This document shows, in pieces, positions 17,020 to 26,556 of a stretch of 64,000 nucleotides of DNA. Under the pieces are notes generated by a model, which searched no databases, was not told the DNA's origin, and worked only from the letters and a program-made list of their open reading frames with translations. The stretch covers positions 583,898 through 647,897 of the forward strand of contig NZ_BSTJ01000001.1 of NCBI RefSeq assembly GCF_030269445.1, written 5' to 3'. The stretch's first letter is position 1; every line of letters begins with the position of its first letter. This DNA is from Actinoallomurus iriomotensis. GTDB lineage: Bacteria; Actinomycetota; Actinomycetes; Streptosporangiales; Streptosporangiaceae. The position numbers were made by a program, and so were the translations under genes.

Positions 17020-17964
17020 ATGATTCTGGTCACCGGCGGTCTTGGTTTCATCGGCTCCCACACCGCGCGTGCGCTCGTGGACATGGGCGAGGAATGCGTG
17101 CTGGTCAACCGGAGGAAGGTCGAGGTACCGGCCTTCCTCCCCGCCGAACAGGTAGCGGTGGCGCAGGCCGACGTCACCGATCTGGAACAGCTGCTCGACA
17201 TCGGCGCTCGCCACAAGATCACCGGCATCGTGCACCTCGCGGGCTCCATGCCCTGGCCTCCCAGCGCCGACCAACCCGTCGAGGCGGCGCGAAAGGCGCT
17301 CGGCGGCCTGTTCAACCTGCTGCAGGCCGCTCAGAACTGGGAGGTCGAGCGCGTGGGCGTCGCCAGCACGATCGGCGTGTACTCCGGCGTCGCCGGCGAG
17401 GGTCCGCTCCGGGAGGACATGCCGCTGCCGATGACCTCACCCCACCTGATCCCGGCGTTCAAGAAGATCGGTGAGCTCCTCAACGACCACCTGGCCGACG
17501 CCACCGGCATCGACGTCGTCAACTACCGAATCTCCGGAATCTGGGGCCCGCGGGGCCACGACGACCCGTTCTTCCCCGCCCCCGAGCTCGTCCGTGCCGC
17601 CGCTCGCGGGACCGCGCCGGACCTCTCCCATCTGCGCGCGCCGGCGTACGCGGAGGACTCGGTCGACCTGTGCTACGCGAAGGACGCGGGCCGGGCGATC
17701 GCGCTGCTCCAGCTCGCGGACCGGCTCGGCCACCGCACCTACAACGTCGGGTCCGGCCGTGCGACGACCAACGCCGAGGTCATCGCCGCGATCAGGACGG
17801 TGGTCCCCGACGCCCGGATCGAGCTGCCCTCCGGCGGCACCGGCCCGCGGACCTACCTCGACATCACCCGGATCCGGGAGGACACCGGATACCGGCCCGT
17901 CTACGACGCCGAGCGCGCCGCCGCGGACTACATCGCCTGGCTGCGGGCGGGCAACGAGCGCTGA
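17020..17964 (+). CDS. NAD-dependent epimerase/dehydratase (extended SDR)
   Basis: A 314-residue extended short-chain dehydrogenase/reductase acting on a nucleotide sugar or related substrate. The NAD motif GGLGFIGSH is at residues 6-14, and the fold continues with AGSMPWPPS and NYRISGIWGPRG. The classical YxxxK is not obvious, so the reaction is uncertain. GGAAGGG seven bases before ATG 17020 supports this start over an ATG 21 bases upstream. An operator cluster lies just upstream. Confidence 0.82.
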   Translation: MILVTGGLGFIGSHTARALVDMGEECVLVNRRKVEVPAFLPAEQVAVAQADVTDLEQLLDIGARHKITGIVHLAGSMPWPPSADQPVEAARKALGGLFNLLQAAQNWEVERVGVASTIGVYSGVAGEGPLREDMPLPMTSPHLIPAFKKIGELLNDHLADATGIDVVNYRISGIWGPRGHDDPFFPAPELVRAAARGTAPDLSHLRAPAYAEDSVDLCYAKDAGRAIALLQLADRLGHRTYNVGSGRATTNAEVIAAIRTVVPDARIELPSGGTGPRTYLDITRIREDTGYRPVYDAERAAADYIAWLRAGNER

Positions 17965-17969
17965 GCGGC

Positions 17970-18800
17970 CTACGGCTCGTCGCGCCAGCGGGCGATCAGC
18001 TGGAAGTACAGGTAACCGCCGGCCTCACGCACGATGTACTGGACCTGAGTGTCGCGCGAGTAGACCATCGGGCCGCTGCGCGTCGGCGAGGTCACCGCGT
18101 TGATGCCGTTGGCGCGGGCCATGGTGCGGGAGCGCAGCTCGTGCGGCGGGTCGGTGACGATCACCGCGGTCCGCCAGTGGAGCTTACGGAACTCCTCCCC
18201 CGCCGCGATCATGCTCTGCAGGGTGTCCTTGCCCGTCGGCACGGCGACCAGCCGGCTCGCCGGCACGCCGTGCTCGTTGAGCCAGGTCTTGCCGGTGCCC
18301 GCCTCGGTGTAGTGGTCGCCGGGCTGGTTGCCGCCGACCGTCAGGATGTGCGACGCGACACCCTCCTTGTAGAGGGTGAGGGCGTGCCGCAGCCGCCATT
18401 CGAGCACGTCACCGGGGACGCCGTTGTTCTGGGTGGCGCCCAGCACGATGATCGCGTCCGAGTGCGTGCGGACGTCCTCCCGCGCGACGTACCAGACGTA
18501 GAACCCGGCGGCCAGCGGTGTGCCGACCACGATCGCGACGATCAGAAAGAAGATCCGCACCACCCAGCGCCACGGCCCGCGCCGGCGCCGGCCGCTCCCG
18601 CCACCGTCCTCGTCGCCGTACGGCACCAGCGGCTCGTCGCGCTCGATCCGGGGCCGTCGCGGCAGGTCCTCGCGCGTCGGGTCGGCCGACCGCTGGGGCA
18701 GGTCGACCCGTGTGCGCGGTGACTCGCCGGTCTCCCGGCGAATCTCGACGGTCGGTTCGGTGCCGTCCGGTCGTCCGGTGATCGCTCCTCCATCCCTCAC
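17970..18800 (-). CDS. YdcF/ElyC/SanA-type DUF218 membrane protein
   Basis: A 276-residue protein with a charged, proline-rich cytoplasmic N-terminus (about 75 residues), one membrane helix near 79-100 (WVVRIFFLIVAIVVGTPLAAGF), and an outer DUF218 domain: SDAIIVLGATQNNGVPGDVLEWRL, LTVGGNQPGDHYTEA, GKDTLQSMIAAGE, AVIVTDPPHELRSRTMARANG. DUF218 proteins such as SanA and ElyC are linked to envelope integrity and peptidoglycan precursor metabolism in other bacteria. The activity here is not known. The gene lies convergent to the epimerase with five bases between stops. Confidence 0.85.
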   Translation of the reverse strand: MRDGGAITGRPDGTEPTVEIRRETGESPRTRVDLPQRSADPTREDLPRRPRIERDEPLVPYGDEDGGGSGRRRRGPWRWVVRIFFLIVAIVVGTPLAAGFYVWYVAREDVRTHSDAIIVLGATQNNGVPGDVLEWRLRHALTLYKEGVASHILTVGGNQPGDHYTEAGTGKTWLNEHGVPASRLVAVPTGKDTLQSMIAAGEEFRKLHWRTAVIVTDPPHELRSRTMARANGINAVTSPTRSGPMVYSRDTQVQYIVREAGGYLYFQLIARWRDEP

Positions 18801-18840
18801 GACCGGTCAGACGAGCGAGACGGGCCGGTGGTTCGGTGAC

Positions 18841-21489
18841 TTACCCCTTCGACTTTATCGCCGCGCGGCCCGCCTCCAGGCGTGCCACGGGGATGCGGAA
18901 CGGCGAGCAGGAGACGTAGTCCAGGCCGACGTCGTGGAAGAAGTGCACCGAGTCCGGGTCGCCGCCGTGTTCGCCGCAGATGCCGAGTTTGAGGTCCGGC
19001 CGGGTCGCGCGGCCCTCCTCCGCGGCGATCCGCACCAGCCGTCCGACCCCGTCGACGTCGAGCGTCTCGAACGGGGACACGCCGAAGATGCCGAGTTCGA
19101 GGTAGCGGCCGAAGAACGCCGACTCCACGTCGTCACGCGAGAAACCCCAGGTGGTCTGGGTGAGGTCGTTGGTGCCGAAGGAGAAGAACTCGGCGGCCTC
19201 GGCGATCTGCCCGGCCGTCATCGCGGCGCGCGGCAGCTCGATCATCGTGCCGATCAGCGCCTCGACGCCGACGTCGGCGAGCACCTTCTCGGCCTCCTCG
19301 CGGATGTACTCCAGCTCCTGCACGGCGCCGACGAGCGGGATCATGATCTCCGCGTGCGGCTCCCCGCCGGCCTCCTTCAGCTCGGCCGCGGCCTCGGCGA
19401 TCGCGCGCACCTGCATGCCGAACAGGCCGGGGATCACCACGCCGAGCCGTACGCCGCGCAGGCCGAGCATGGGGTTCTGCTCGTGCAGGCGGCGTACCGC
19501 CTCCAGCAGCCGCTCGTCGTCGGAGGACGCGTCGCCGGTGGCGACCCGGACGGTCAGGTCGGTCAGGTCGGGCAGGAACTCGTGCAGCGGCGGGTCGATC
19601 AGCCGGATCGTCACCGGCAGGCCGTCCATCGCCTCGAAGATCTCCTTGAAGTCCTGCTTTTGCAGCGGTTCGAGGGCGTGGAGGGCGGCGTTCCGGTCGT
19701 CCCTGGTCTCGGCGAGGATGAGGTCCTCGACGTACTGACGGCGTTCGCCGAGGAACATGTGCTCGGTCCGGCACAGGCCGATCCCCTGGGCGCCGAACCG
19801 GCGGGCGCGCGCGGCGTCGTCGCCGTTGTCGGCGTTGGCGCGAACGGCCAGGCGGCGCCGGGAGTCGGCGTGGCGCATGAGCCGGTCCACCGACGCGACC
19901 AGTTCGTCGCCGTCGGAGGCCGAGAGCGCGCCCTCGAAGTACTGGACCACCGGCGAGTCCACGACCGCGACCTCGCCGAGGTAGACGGCGCCGGTCGTGC
20001 CGTCGATGGAGATCACGTCGCCCTCTTCGATCGTCACGCCGGGGGCGGTCGCCTGGCGCGCCCTGACGTCGATCTCCAGTTCCTCGGCACCGCACACGCA
20101 GGTCTTGCCCATGCCGCGGGCGACCACCGCGGCGTGCGAGGTCTTGCCGCCGCGGGAGGTCAGGATGCCACGGGCGGCGATCATGCCGTTGAGGTCGTCG
20201 GGACTGGTCTCACGGCGCAGGAGGATGACGTCCTCGCCGTCGTCGGCCAGCTCGACGGCCCGTGCGGAGGTGAACACGGCCTTGCCCACGGCGGCGCCGG
20301 GCGAGGCGCCCATCCCCTCGGTGATCTTCTTGACGTCGTCGCCGATCTCGCCGAACCGGGGGAACATCAGCTGCGCGAGCTGGTCGCCGGTCACACGCCG
20401 TACGGCCTCGTCCTCGTCGATGAGCTCCTGGTCGACGAGCTGGGTGGCGATGCGGAACGCGGCCGCGGCGGTCCGCTTGCCCACGCGCGTCTGGAGCATC
20501 CAGAGCTTGCCGCTCTCGATGGTGAACTCGATGTCGCACAGGTCGCGGTAGTGGTTCTCGAGCGTCTCCATGATCTGGAGCAGCTCGTCGTAAGACTTCT
20601 TGTCGATCTGTTCGAGGTCGGCCAGCGGCACGGTGCTGCGGATGCCGGCGACGACGTCCTCGCCCTGGGCGTTCTGGAGGTAGTCGCCGTAGATGCCCTG
20701 CTGGCCGGAGGCCGGGTCGCGGGTGAAGGCGACGCCGGTGCCCGAGTCCATGCCGAGATTGCCGAAGACCATGGCGACGATATTGACCGCGGTGCCGAGG
20801 TCGGCCGGGATGCGTTCCTGCCGGCGGTAGAGAATGGCGCGCTCGGCGTTCCAGGAGCCGAACACCGCCTTGATCGCCAGGTCCATCTGCTCGCGCGGGT
20901 CGGTGGGGAACTCCCGTCCGGCGTTCTCCCGGACGATCTCCTTGTACGTCCCGACCAGGTCCTTGAAGTCGTCCACTTCCAGGTCGAGGTCGGACTCGAC
21001 GCCCTTGGCCGCCTTCGCCTCATCGATGGCCGTCTCGAACAGGTCCCCGTCGATGTCCAGCACGGTCTTGCCGAACATCTGGATCAGACGGCGGTAGGAG
21101 TCCCACGCGAACCGCTCGTTGCCGGACCGCTCGGCCAGGCCGTGCACCGACTCGTCGTTCAACCCGATGTTGAGGACCGTCTCCATCATGCCGGGCATCG
21201 AGAACTTCGCCCCTGAGCGCACGCTCACCAGCAGCGGGTCGTCGGGCTGGCCGAGGCGCTTGCCCATCTCCCGCTCCAGCGCCTCCAGGTACCGTCCGAC
21301 CTCCTCGTCGAGCCCCTCCGGCATGGCCTCGTGGTCCAGGTAGTAACGGCATGCCTCCGACGTGATCGTGAACCCGGGAGGCACGGGCAGACCCAGGTTG
21401 GTCATCTCGGCGAGGTTGGCGCCTTTGCCGCCAAGCAGGTCCTTGAGATCCTTGTTGCCCTCGGTGAAGTCGTACACGTACTTCGGCAT
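18841..21489 (-). CDS. ppdK: Pyruvate, phosphate dikinase
   Basis: An 882-residue cytoplasmic enzyme interconverting pyruvate + ATP + Pi and phosphoenolpyruvate + AMP + PPi. The N-terminal ATP-grasp domain starts MPKYVYDFTEGNKDLKDLLGGKGANLAEM. The central phosphohistidine domain carries GGKTSHAAVVARGMGKTCVCG, with the swivelling histidine near residue 451. The C-terminal TIM barrel includes GIGLCRTEHMF and the catalytic cysteine region KLGICGEHGGD. Length is normal for the family. In actinomycetes it may feed gluconeogenesis or recycle pyrophosphate. The gene stands alone, divergent from the GH15 gene. Confidence 0.97.
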   Translation of the reverse strand: MPKYVYDFTEGNKDLKDLLGGKGANLAEMTNLGLPVPPGFTITSEACRYYLDHEAMPEGLDEEVGRYLEALEREMGKRLGQPDDPLLVSVRSGAKFSMPGMMETVLNIGLNDESVHGLAERSGNERFAWDSYRRLIQMFGKTVLDIDGDLFETAIDEAKAAKGVESDLDLEVDDFKDLVGTYKEIVRENAGREFPTDPREQMDLAIKAVFGSWNAERAILYRRQERIPADLGTAVNIVAMVFGNLGMDSGTGVAFTRDPASGQQGIYGDYLQNAQGEDVVAGIRSTVPLADLEQIDKKSYDELLQIMETLENHYRDLCDIEFTIESGKLWMLQTRVGKRTAAAAFRIATQLVDQELIDEDEAVRRVTGDQLAQLMFPRFGEIGDDVKKITEGMGASPGAAVGKAVFTSARAVELADDGEDVILLRRETSPDDLNGMIAARGILTSRGGKTSHAAVVARGMGKTCVCGAEELEIDVRARQATAPGVTIEEGDVISIDGTTGAVYLGEVAVVDSPVVQYFEGALSASDGDELVASVDRLMRHADSRRRLAVRANADNGDDAARARRFGAQGIGLCRTEHMFLGERRQYVEDLILAETRDDRNAALHALEPLQKQDFKEIFEAMDGLPVTIRLIDPPLHEFLPDLTDLTVRVATGDASSDDERLLEAVRRLHEQNPMLGLRGVRLGVVIPGLFGMQVRAIAEAAAELKEAGGEPHAEIMIPLVGAVQELEYIREEAEKVLADVGVEALIGTMIELPRAAMTAGQIAEAAEFFSFGTNDLTQTTWGFSRDDVESAFFGRYLELGIFGVSPFETLDVDGVGRLVRIAAEEGRATRPDLKLGICGEHGGDPDSVHFFHDVGLDYVSCSPFRIPVARLEAGRAAIKSKG

Positions 21490-21723
21490 TGGGGACGCTT
21501 CCTCACTCCCGGCGCGACGAATGCGGTGACTCTACCCACCTCTCGGTGATTCGTCGGTCACTGTCGGCTTTCATGATTATTCCCGCAGGTCAGAGCGGGT
21601 ATAGTGGTCTATTCCAATACCGACATTCCCGCCTATATAGCCAAATAACCCCCGAGAACGATCTACTTTCGGGCGCCTGCGAGTATGGACATACCCGCGC
21701 TTGTCTCTGGGGATGATGCCGCC
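21490..21723. promoter_or_regulatory. A/T-rich divergent promoter region of ppdK and the GH15 gene
   Basis: This intergenic stretch is clearly richer in A/T than its surroundings. On the plus strand TATAGT near 21600 is a good -10 candidate, and tatatagccaaata near 21634 is a second A/T-rich core. No strong -35 partner or inverted repeat was identified. Both flanking genes must be transcribed outward from here. Confidence 0.35.
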
Positions 21724-23610
21724 ATGAGGCCCGTGACGGACGGGGGCGCGGGTGAGCCCTTCGCCCCCATCGCGGAGTACGGCTTTCTGTCCGACGCCGA
21801 GACCACCGCGCTGCTCGCGCCGAGCGGGAACGTCGAGTGGATGTGCCTGCCGAAATTCGACTCCCCCAGTGTCTTCGGCTCGCTGCTCGACCGTGACGCC
21901 GGCTACTTCCGTGTAGGCCCGGCCGGGGTGGACGTACCCGCCGCCCGCCGCTACATCCCCGGCACGCTGGTGCTGGAGACCACCTGGTGGACGCCCGGCG
22001 GCTGGCTGGTCGTCCTCGACACCCTGCTGATGGGTCCCTGGCACCACGAGACCGAACGTTCGCACACCCACCGGCGGGCGCCCACCGACTACGACGCCGA
22101 CCACGTGCTCCTGCGCATGATCCGCTGCGTGAACGGCCAGGTCCAGCTGCGCCTCGACTGCCTGCCGGTGTTCGACTACGGCCGGGCGGCGGCCTCCTGG
22201 GAGTACGCCGGGCCGGGGTACCACGAAGCGGTCGCGTCCGGCGCCGGCGTCGAACTCCGGCTGACCACCGACATGAACGTCGGCTTCGAAAGCTCCCTCG
22301 CCACCGCCCGTACGCTCCTCAAACAGGGCGACACACGCTTCGTGACGCTCTCCTGGAGCGAGCACCTGCCACCGAAGACCTACGACGAGGCTCAGTCCCG
22401 GCTGACCTGGACCGTGCACCACTGGCAGCACTGGCTGGACCGCGGGAGGTTCCCCGACCATCCCTGGCGCGGCCATCTCCAGCGCAGCGCCCTCACGCTC
22501 AAGGGCCTGACGTACGCGCCCACCGGCGCGGTCGTCGCCGCACCGACCACGTCACTGCCGGAGGAACCGGGCGCGGACCGCAACTGGGACTACCGCTTCA
22601 CCTGGATCCGCGACGCGACGATGGCCCTGTGGGCGTTCTACACCCTCTGCTTCGACTGGGAGGCGAACGACTTCTTCTACTTCGTCGCCGACGTCGCCGA
22701 GGCCGCCGGCGGGCACGTGCAGATCATGTACGGGGTGGACGGCCGCGCGAACCTGGAGGAGACCGTCCTCGACCACCTCACCGGGTACGACGGCGCGCGC
22801 CCCGTACGCATCGGAAACGCCGCCTACCTGCAACAACAGCACGACGTGTGGGGCGGCATCGTCGCGTCGATCTTCCTGTACGTCCGCAAGCGCGACCGCC
22901 TCGACGACCGGCTCTGGTCGATCATCGTCAAGCAGGTCGAGGTCGCCCTGGCGAACTGGCGCGGCCCGGACCACGGCATGTGGGAGGTACGCGGCGAGCG
23001 CCGGCACTTCACCTCCTCCAAGCTCTTCTGCTGGGTGGCCGCCCACCGCGGCGCGCAGCTGGCGTTGATCCGCGGCGACACCGACCGGGCGATGGAGTGG
23101 CAGGAGGCCGCCGACGAGATCCACGCCGACATCCTGGCGAACGCCGTCGACGCGCGGGGAGTGTTCGTCCAGCACTACGACACGACCGCCCTCGACGCGT
23201 CGGCGCTGCTCATCCCGCAGGTCGGCTTCCTGCCCCCGGACGACCCGAGGGTCCGCGCGACGGTCTTCGCGATCGCCGACGAACTGACCGAGGACGACCT
23301 GGTCTACCGCTACTGGCCCCAGGAGACCGACGACGGCTTCGGCGGCTGCCGCGAGGGCACGTTCACGATGTGCTCGTTCTGGCTGGTCTCGGCGTTCGTC
23401 CTGATCGGCGAGCTGGACCGCGCCATCACCCTGTGCGAGAAGATCCTCTCCTACGCCAGCCCGTTGCTGCTGTACGCCGAGGAGATCGACGTGCACAGCG
23501 GCCGTCACCTGGGCAACTTCCCCCAGGCCTTCACTCACCTGGCCCTGATCAACGCCGTGATGATGGTCATCCGCGCCGAACGCCGCGAACCCCGAGCCCC
23601 GTTCGTCTGA
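21724..23610 (+). CDS. GH15 family glucoamylase/trehalase-like hydrolase
   Basis: A cytoplasmic glycoside hydrolase of family GH15 (628 residues from ATG 21724; an in-frame ATG at 21685 would add 13). The N-terminal beta-sandwich opens PIAEYGFLSDAETTALLAPSGNVEWMCLPKFDSPSVFGSLLD. The (alpha/alpha)6 barrel shows NWDYRFTWIRDATMALWAFY, typical of the substrate pocket, and the acid/base region EETDDGFGGCREGTFTMCSFW. Actinobacterial members hydrolyse trehalose or short alpha-glucans. No signal peptide is present, so it should act on storage sugars inside the cell. Confidence 0.88.
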   Translation: MRPVTDGGAGEPFAPIAEYGFLSDAETTALLAPSGNVEWMCLPKFDSPSVFGSLLDRDAGYFRVGPAGVDVPAARRYIPGTLVLETTWWTPGGWLVVLDTLLMGPWHHETERSHTHRRAPTDYDADHVLLRMIRCVNGQVQLRLDCLPVFDYGRAAASWEYAGPGYHEAVASGAGVELRLTTDMNVGFESSLATARTLLKQGDTRFVTLSWSEHLPPKTYDEAQSRLTWTVHHWQHWLDRGRFPDHPWRGHLQRSALTLKGLTYAPTGAVVAAPTTSLPEEPGADRNWDYRFTWIRDATMALWAFYTLCFDWEANDFFYFVADVAEAAGGHVQIMYGVDGRANLEETVLDHLTGYDGARPVRIGNAAYLQQQHDVWGGIVASIFLYVRKRDRLDDRLWSIIVKQVEVALANWRGPDHGMWEVRGERRHFTSSKLFCWVAAHRGAQLALIRGDTDRAMEWQEAADEIHADILANAVDARGVFVQHYDTTALDASALLIPQVGFLPPDDPRVRATVFAIADELTEDDLVYRYWPQETDDGFGGCREGTFTMCSFWLVSAFVLIGELDRAITLCEKILSYASPLLLYAEEIDVHSGRHLGNFPQAFTHLALINAVMMVIRAERREPRAPFV

Positions 23611-23634
23611 CGAATGAGCGTGTCCACGCGTACG

Positions 23635-24165
23635 TCAGGGATAGGAGGTGTCCTGGACGCCCACCGGGGCGCCCATTTCCTCCTGCAGTGACTCCAGGAG
23701 CTCTTCCAGGTCACGCCCTTCGGGCTCGTTCAGGAACGCGGTCACAGCGGCATGGACGTCCACCGTCGCGTCCGGATCGTCCGCGTCGTACTCGCCCAGG
23801 AGAAAGCGCGCGAAGGTGGGTGAATCCGGGTCCTCGTCGAGCACCCACCCGCCGCCGACATCGCTGAACATGTATTCGGCGCAGTACGCGGTCAGAAGAA
23901 GGTCGAAGGGCTGGTAGCCGATCATCTCGAATGGAGCCGGGTCGCCGGCGCAGACGGCGCCCATGTGCATGAGGCCGTGGCTCGGGTTTTCGAGGAGCGT
24001 CTCGGGCGGGTCCCAACGGGACAGGGCGCCCAGGCGGACGACCAGTGCGCGGCTCGCCTCGGCCCAATCCGGCAGCAGTTCCCGGCGTTCGTCCCGAACC
24101 CGGGTCGCCGCGTCCGGGGTCAACGGACTGGGCAGCGGCTGTTCCGGATCGAGCGGGTACGCCAT
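23635..24165 (-). CDS. Conserved hypothetical acidic protein
   Basis: A 176-residue acidic protein, MAYPLDPEQPLPSPLTPD to APVGVQDTSYP, with AGGAGA five bases before the ATG ending at 24165. It has several aromatic motifs (FEMIGYQPFDLLLTAYCAEYMF) and Asp/Glu-rich stretches (GEYDADDPDATVDV). I do not recognise a family. No signal peptide or membrane span is present. It could be a cytosolic partner or immunity-type protein, but nothing in the neighbourhood supports either. Confidence 0.6.
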   Translation of the reverse strand: MAYPLDPEQPLPSPLTPDAATRVRDERRELLPDWAEASRALVVRLGALSRWDPPETLLENPSHGLMHMGAVCAGDPAPFEMIGYQPFDLLLTAYCAEYMFSDVGGGWVLDEDPDSPTFARFLLGEYDADDPDATVDVHAAVTAFLNEPEGRDLEELLESLQEEMGAPVGVQDTSYP

Positions 24166-24242
24166 GAAGCTCTCCTGATCTTGAAAAGGGTGAACATGCA
24201 CCTTAGCGGTCGCCGATCGCTCCGACCGACCACCAGACGGGG

Positions 24243-24400
24243 TCGCGATGGCCGCTGCGTGTCATTCGGGAACTCCAGCAGGCCGCCCGGCCACTGACCT
24301 CCAGCGGGCTGCGCTCCTCCTGCGGCGACCTCTCGTCGAGCGTGCTCACCCGGCGGTCGCACGAACTCACCGAAGCCCGGATCGTCGCGCTGAACGCCGC
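24243..24400 (+). pseudogene. HxlR-family regulator remnant
   Basis: The plus strand encodes WPLRVIRELQQAARPL and then GDLSSSVLTRRSHELTEARIV, which follow the winged-helix signature of HxlR/MarR-like regulators (W-x-L-x-I-x-x-L, then S-x-x-V-L-T-x-R-x-x-E-L-x-E-x-x-I-V). No start codon or N-terminus is present, and the wing and C-terminus are lost before the hairpin at 24436. It is a degraded gene fragment. Confidence 0.5.
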
Positions 24401-24435
24401 GAACTCCGAGCCCTCGGTGCGGTGGGCGGCCGGCG

Positions 24436-24465
24436 CCGGGCCGGTACCAACAAGTACCGGCCCGG
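24436..24465. terminator. Hairpin terminator of the FAD monooxygenase gene
   Basis: A perfect 12-bp inverted repeat (ccgggccggtac at 24436-24447, gtaccggcccgg at 24454-24465) with a caacaa loop lies just beyond the minus-strand stop. The stem extends further with one wobble pair. It can terminate transcription from either side. Confidence 0.75.
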
Positions 24466-24477
24466 TGCCGCGGATGC

Positions 24478-25695
24478 TCAGGCGGCCGAGGAGGTGGTGG
24501 TGGGGGTCGGGGTCGCGGGGGCGTCCCAGTCGATGGTGTGGCGTTGTTCCCAGCCCAGGGACTTCTCGATGTTCATCGCCTTGAACGCGAGCGGCATCAG
24601 CAGGGACATCGCGCGTCGGGTCGTCGGGCCCGGGGTCTTGGTGCGGTTGACCTTCCGGCCTCTCGCCGTGATTCGCTCGACTCGGGGGCGGCGCAGGCGT
24701 TCGTACGCGATGAACGCCGATGACGGGTCGGGCAGGTCGCGGAGGCAGCGGGCCAGTTCCACCGCGCTCTCGATGGCCAGTGACGCGCCCTGGCCGGTGC
24801 TGTTGGACGGGGCGTGCACCGCGTCGCCGACCAGCACCATGCGTCCTCGGTACCAGTGTGGCACCGGCGGCATGATGTGGAGGCCCCCGACGACCTGCAG
24901 CGTCTCCGGGACCGTGCGTGCGGCCAGCACGCCGCCCGGGTCGTCGCCCTCGTACGTCTCGCGCAGCGTGCGCAGCCACTTCTCGGCCGGGACCGCCCGC
25001 GCCTCGGTCAGGGTCATGTACGTGCGCGAGGGCAGATTGGCGCCCCACGCGGTTCCGCCGCCCGGCTGGGGCCAGTACAGGTAGTAGGCGCGGCTGCCGT
25101 AGGCGAAGAACATCGTGCCGGGTTCCACGTCGAGGTCGACGTCGGCGAGGCCGCCGAAGCCGAGCATGCCGGTGTAGTCCGGGCCGGGGGCGTTCGGGTC
25201 GATCAGGGTTCTCACGGTGGAGCGGACGCCGTCGGCTCCGATCAGCACGTCGGCGCGGACGCTGGAGCCGTCGGTGAACCTCGCGGTGACGCCGGTCGGG
25301 CCGTCGTCGGCGGCCTGCAGGCGCTTGCCGTACGCGAACCGTACGCCGGCCGCGAGCGCGCGTTCGCGCAGGACGCGGTGCAAATCGCCGCGTTCGACCA
25401 CCTGGAGTGGCGGTACGTCGGGCAGGCCGGGCAGTACGCGGGGTTTTCCCCGGCCGAGCGTCATGGCGGTCCGCCGCATCGGCACGGCGATGCCGCGGAC
25501 GGCGTCGGCGGCGTCGATGATGTCGAGCGCGGCGAGGCCGTTCGGTGCGAGGGCGAGCGCGCCGCCGATGCCGTCCGACTCGGCCGGGTACGCCTCGTGG
25601 ACGGTCGCCTCGATCCCGGCTTTGGCCAGTGCGGCGGCCGTGACGGGGCCGGCGATCCCGCTGCCGATGACGATCGCGGTTCGTACCTTGGACAT
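24478..25695 (-). CDS. FAD-dependent aromatic monooxygenase (PHBH-type)
   Basis: A 405-residue group A flavoprotein monooxygenase. The FAD motif GSGIAG follows MSKVRTAIVI, the DG-type motif appears as VLIGADGVRSTVR, and the GD motif as MVLVGDAVHAPSNSTGQG. Such enzymes hydroxylate aromatic or polyketide substrates with NAD(P)H and O2, and often modify antibiotics. It begins at the ATG ending at 25695 after GAGAGA. It is followed downstream by a strong terminator. The PadR gene upstream on the same strand is the best candidate regulator. Confidence 0.87.
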   Translation of the reverse strand: MSKVRTAIVIGSGIAGPVTAAALAKAGIEATVHEAYPAESDGIGGALALAPNGLAALDIIDAADAVRGIAVPMRRTAMTLGRGKPRVLPGLPDVPPLQVVERGDLHRVLRERALAAGVRFAYGKRLQAADDGPTGVTARFTDGSSVRADVLIGADGVRSTVRTLIDPNAPGPDYTGMLGFGGLADVDLDVEPGTMFFAYGSRAYYLYWPQPGGGTAWGANLPSRTYMTLTEARAVPAEKWLRTLRETYEGDDPGGVLAARTVPETLQVVGGLHIMPPVPHWYRGRMVLVGDAVHAPSNSTGQGASLAIESAVELARCLRDLPDPSSAFIAYERLRRPRVERITARGRKVNRTKTPGPTTRRAMSLLMPLAFKAMNIEKSLGWEQRHTIDWDAPATPTPTTTSSAA

Positions 25696-25837
25696 GGTTC
25701 TCTCCCGTGTGGGGTGCGTCGGCGCAGCCCGCCGACGTGGTGGTCGCGAACCGTCCTCGCGAAAGAGAACCCGGATATCCTTTGGTCGCCACCTCGTGGC
25801 CGGGTTCGTTTTCGCGGGCATCGGTTCGAGGAAGGGT

Positions 25838-25869
25838 CCCGGTGGCGGTGTTGCCGCACCGCCACCGGG
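25838..25869. terminator. Hairpin terminator of the padR gene
   Basis: A perfect 13-bp inverted repeat (cccggtggcggtg at 25838-25850 and its complement at 25857-25869) with a six-base loop lies 20 bases past the padR stop, in a 194-base gap otherwise without features except the promoter of the monooxygenase. Confidence 0.7.
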
Positions 25870-25889
25870 CCTACATCGTGAAACCCGGC

Positions 25890-26540
25890 TCAGTCCGGGG
25901 GCAGCCCCCTCTCGGCGAGCTCCGTCAACTCGTCCGGCATGTCGCCGGTCCGGTGCCATTCCTGCCATACGGCGAGGTCCGGGAACGTGCCGGACGTCAG
26001 CTCGTCGATCAGCGCGCGGCTCCAGGCCGCCTCCGCCTCGAGCATCGCCAGGCCGTACTCCGTCTCGATCATGAACAACCGGGGAACGCCCTCCTCGCGG
26101 CTCTGCGCGAGGGCCGCCCGCTGGGCGCCGATCGACTCCTCCAGGTGACCGAGCCGCTCCTGGAGCAGGGCGGTCACCTCCGGCGGGGCCAGTACGGCGA
26201 GCACCGACAGGCCCGCCGCGAACCTCGGGTGTTCGGTCCGCGGCGTCGAGATCAGCTCCCGGGTCCACTCGACCAGTTCGCGCCTGCCCGCCTCCGTGAT
26301 CGCGTAGATCGTGCGTTCCGGGCGGGCGCCCGCGCGGTCGGTGCCGACGACCTGGAGGAACCCGTGCTTCTCCATGTTCTGGACGACGGTGTAGAGCGAG
26401 CCCCACTTGATGTCCATGTCCTGGTCCTTGCCACGGGCACGCATCACGGAGGCCATCTCGTACCGGTGCATGGGCCGGGGGTAGACCGTGGCCAGCACCG
26501 CGAGGGCCAACAGGTTGTCGACCTTGCGCTTCTTGACCAT
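25890..26540 (-). CDS. PadR-family transcriptional regulator
   Basis: A 216-residue winged-helix repressor. The PadR N-domain reads LLALAVLATVYPRPMHRYEMASVMRARG, then DIKWGSLYTVVQNMEKHGFLQVV and ERTIYAITEAGRRELVEWTRELI. The C-terminal helical dimerisation part is of the longer PadR type. PadR proteins usually repress detoxification or transport genes and respond to small aromatic or drug-like ligands. A long inverted repeat immediately upstream suggests autoregulation. The likely target is the FAD monooxygenase. Confidence 0.87.
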   Translation of the reverse strand: MVKKRKVDNLLALAVLATVYPRPMHRYEMASVMRARGKDQDMDIKWGSLYTVVQNMEKHGFLQVVGTDRAGARPERTIYAITEAGRRELVEWTRELISTPRTEHPRFAAGLSVLAVLAPPEVTALLQERLGHLEESIGAQRAALAQSREEGVPRLFMIETEYGLAMLEAEAAWSRALIDELTSGTFPDLAVWQEWHRTGDMPDELTELAERGLPPD

Positions 26541-26556
26541 GACCGGCCTCCTCCTC

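Noticed and set aside
18520-21216. An 898-codon plus-strand open frame opposite ppdK
   Set aside because: It is the antisense of a clear ppdK gene; its sequence is Arg/Gly/Val-rich without motifs, as expected for shadow frames in G/C-rich DNA.
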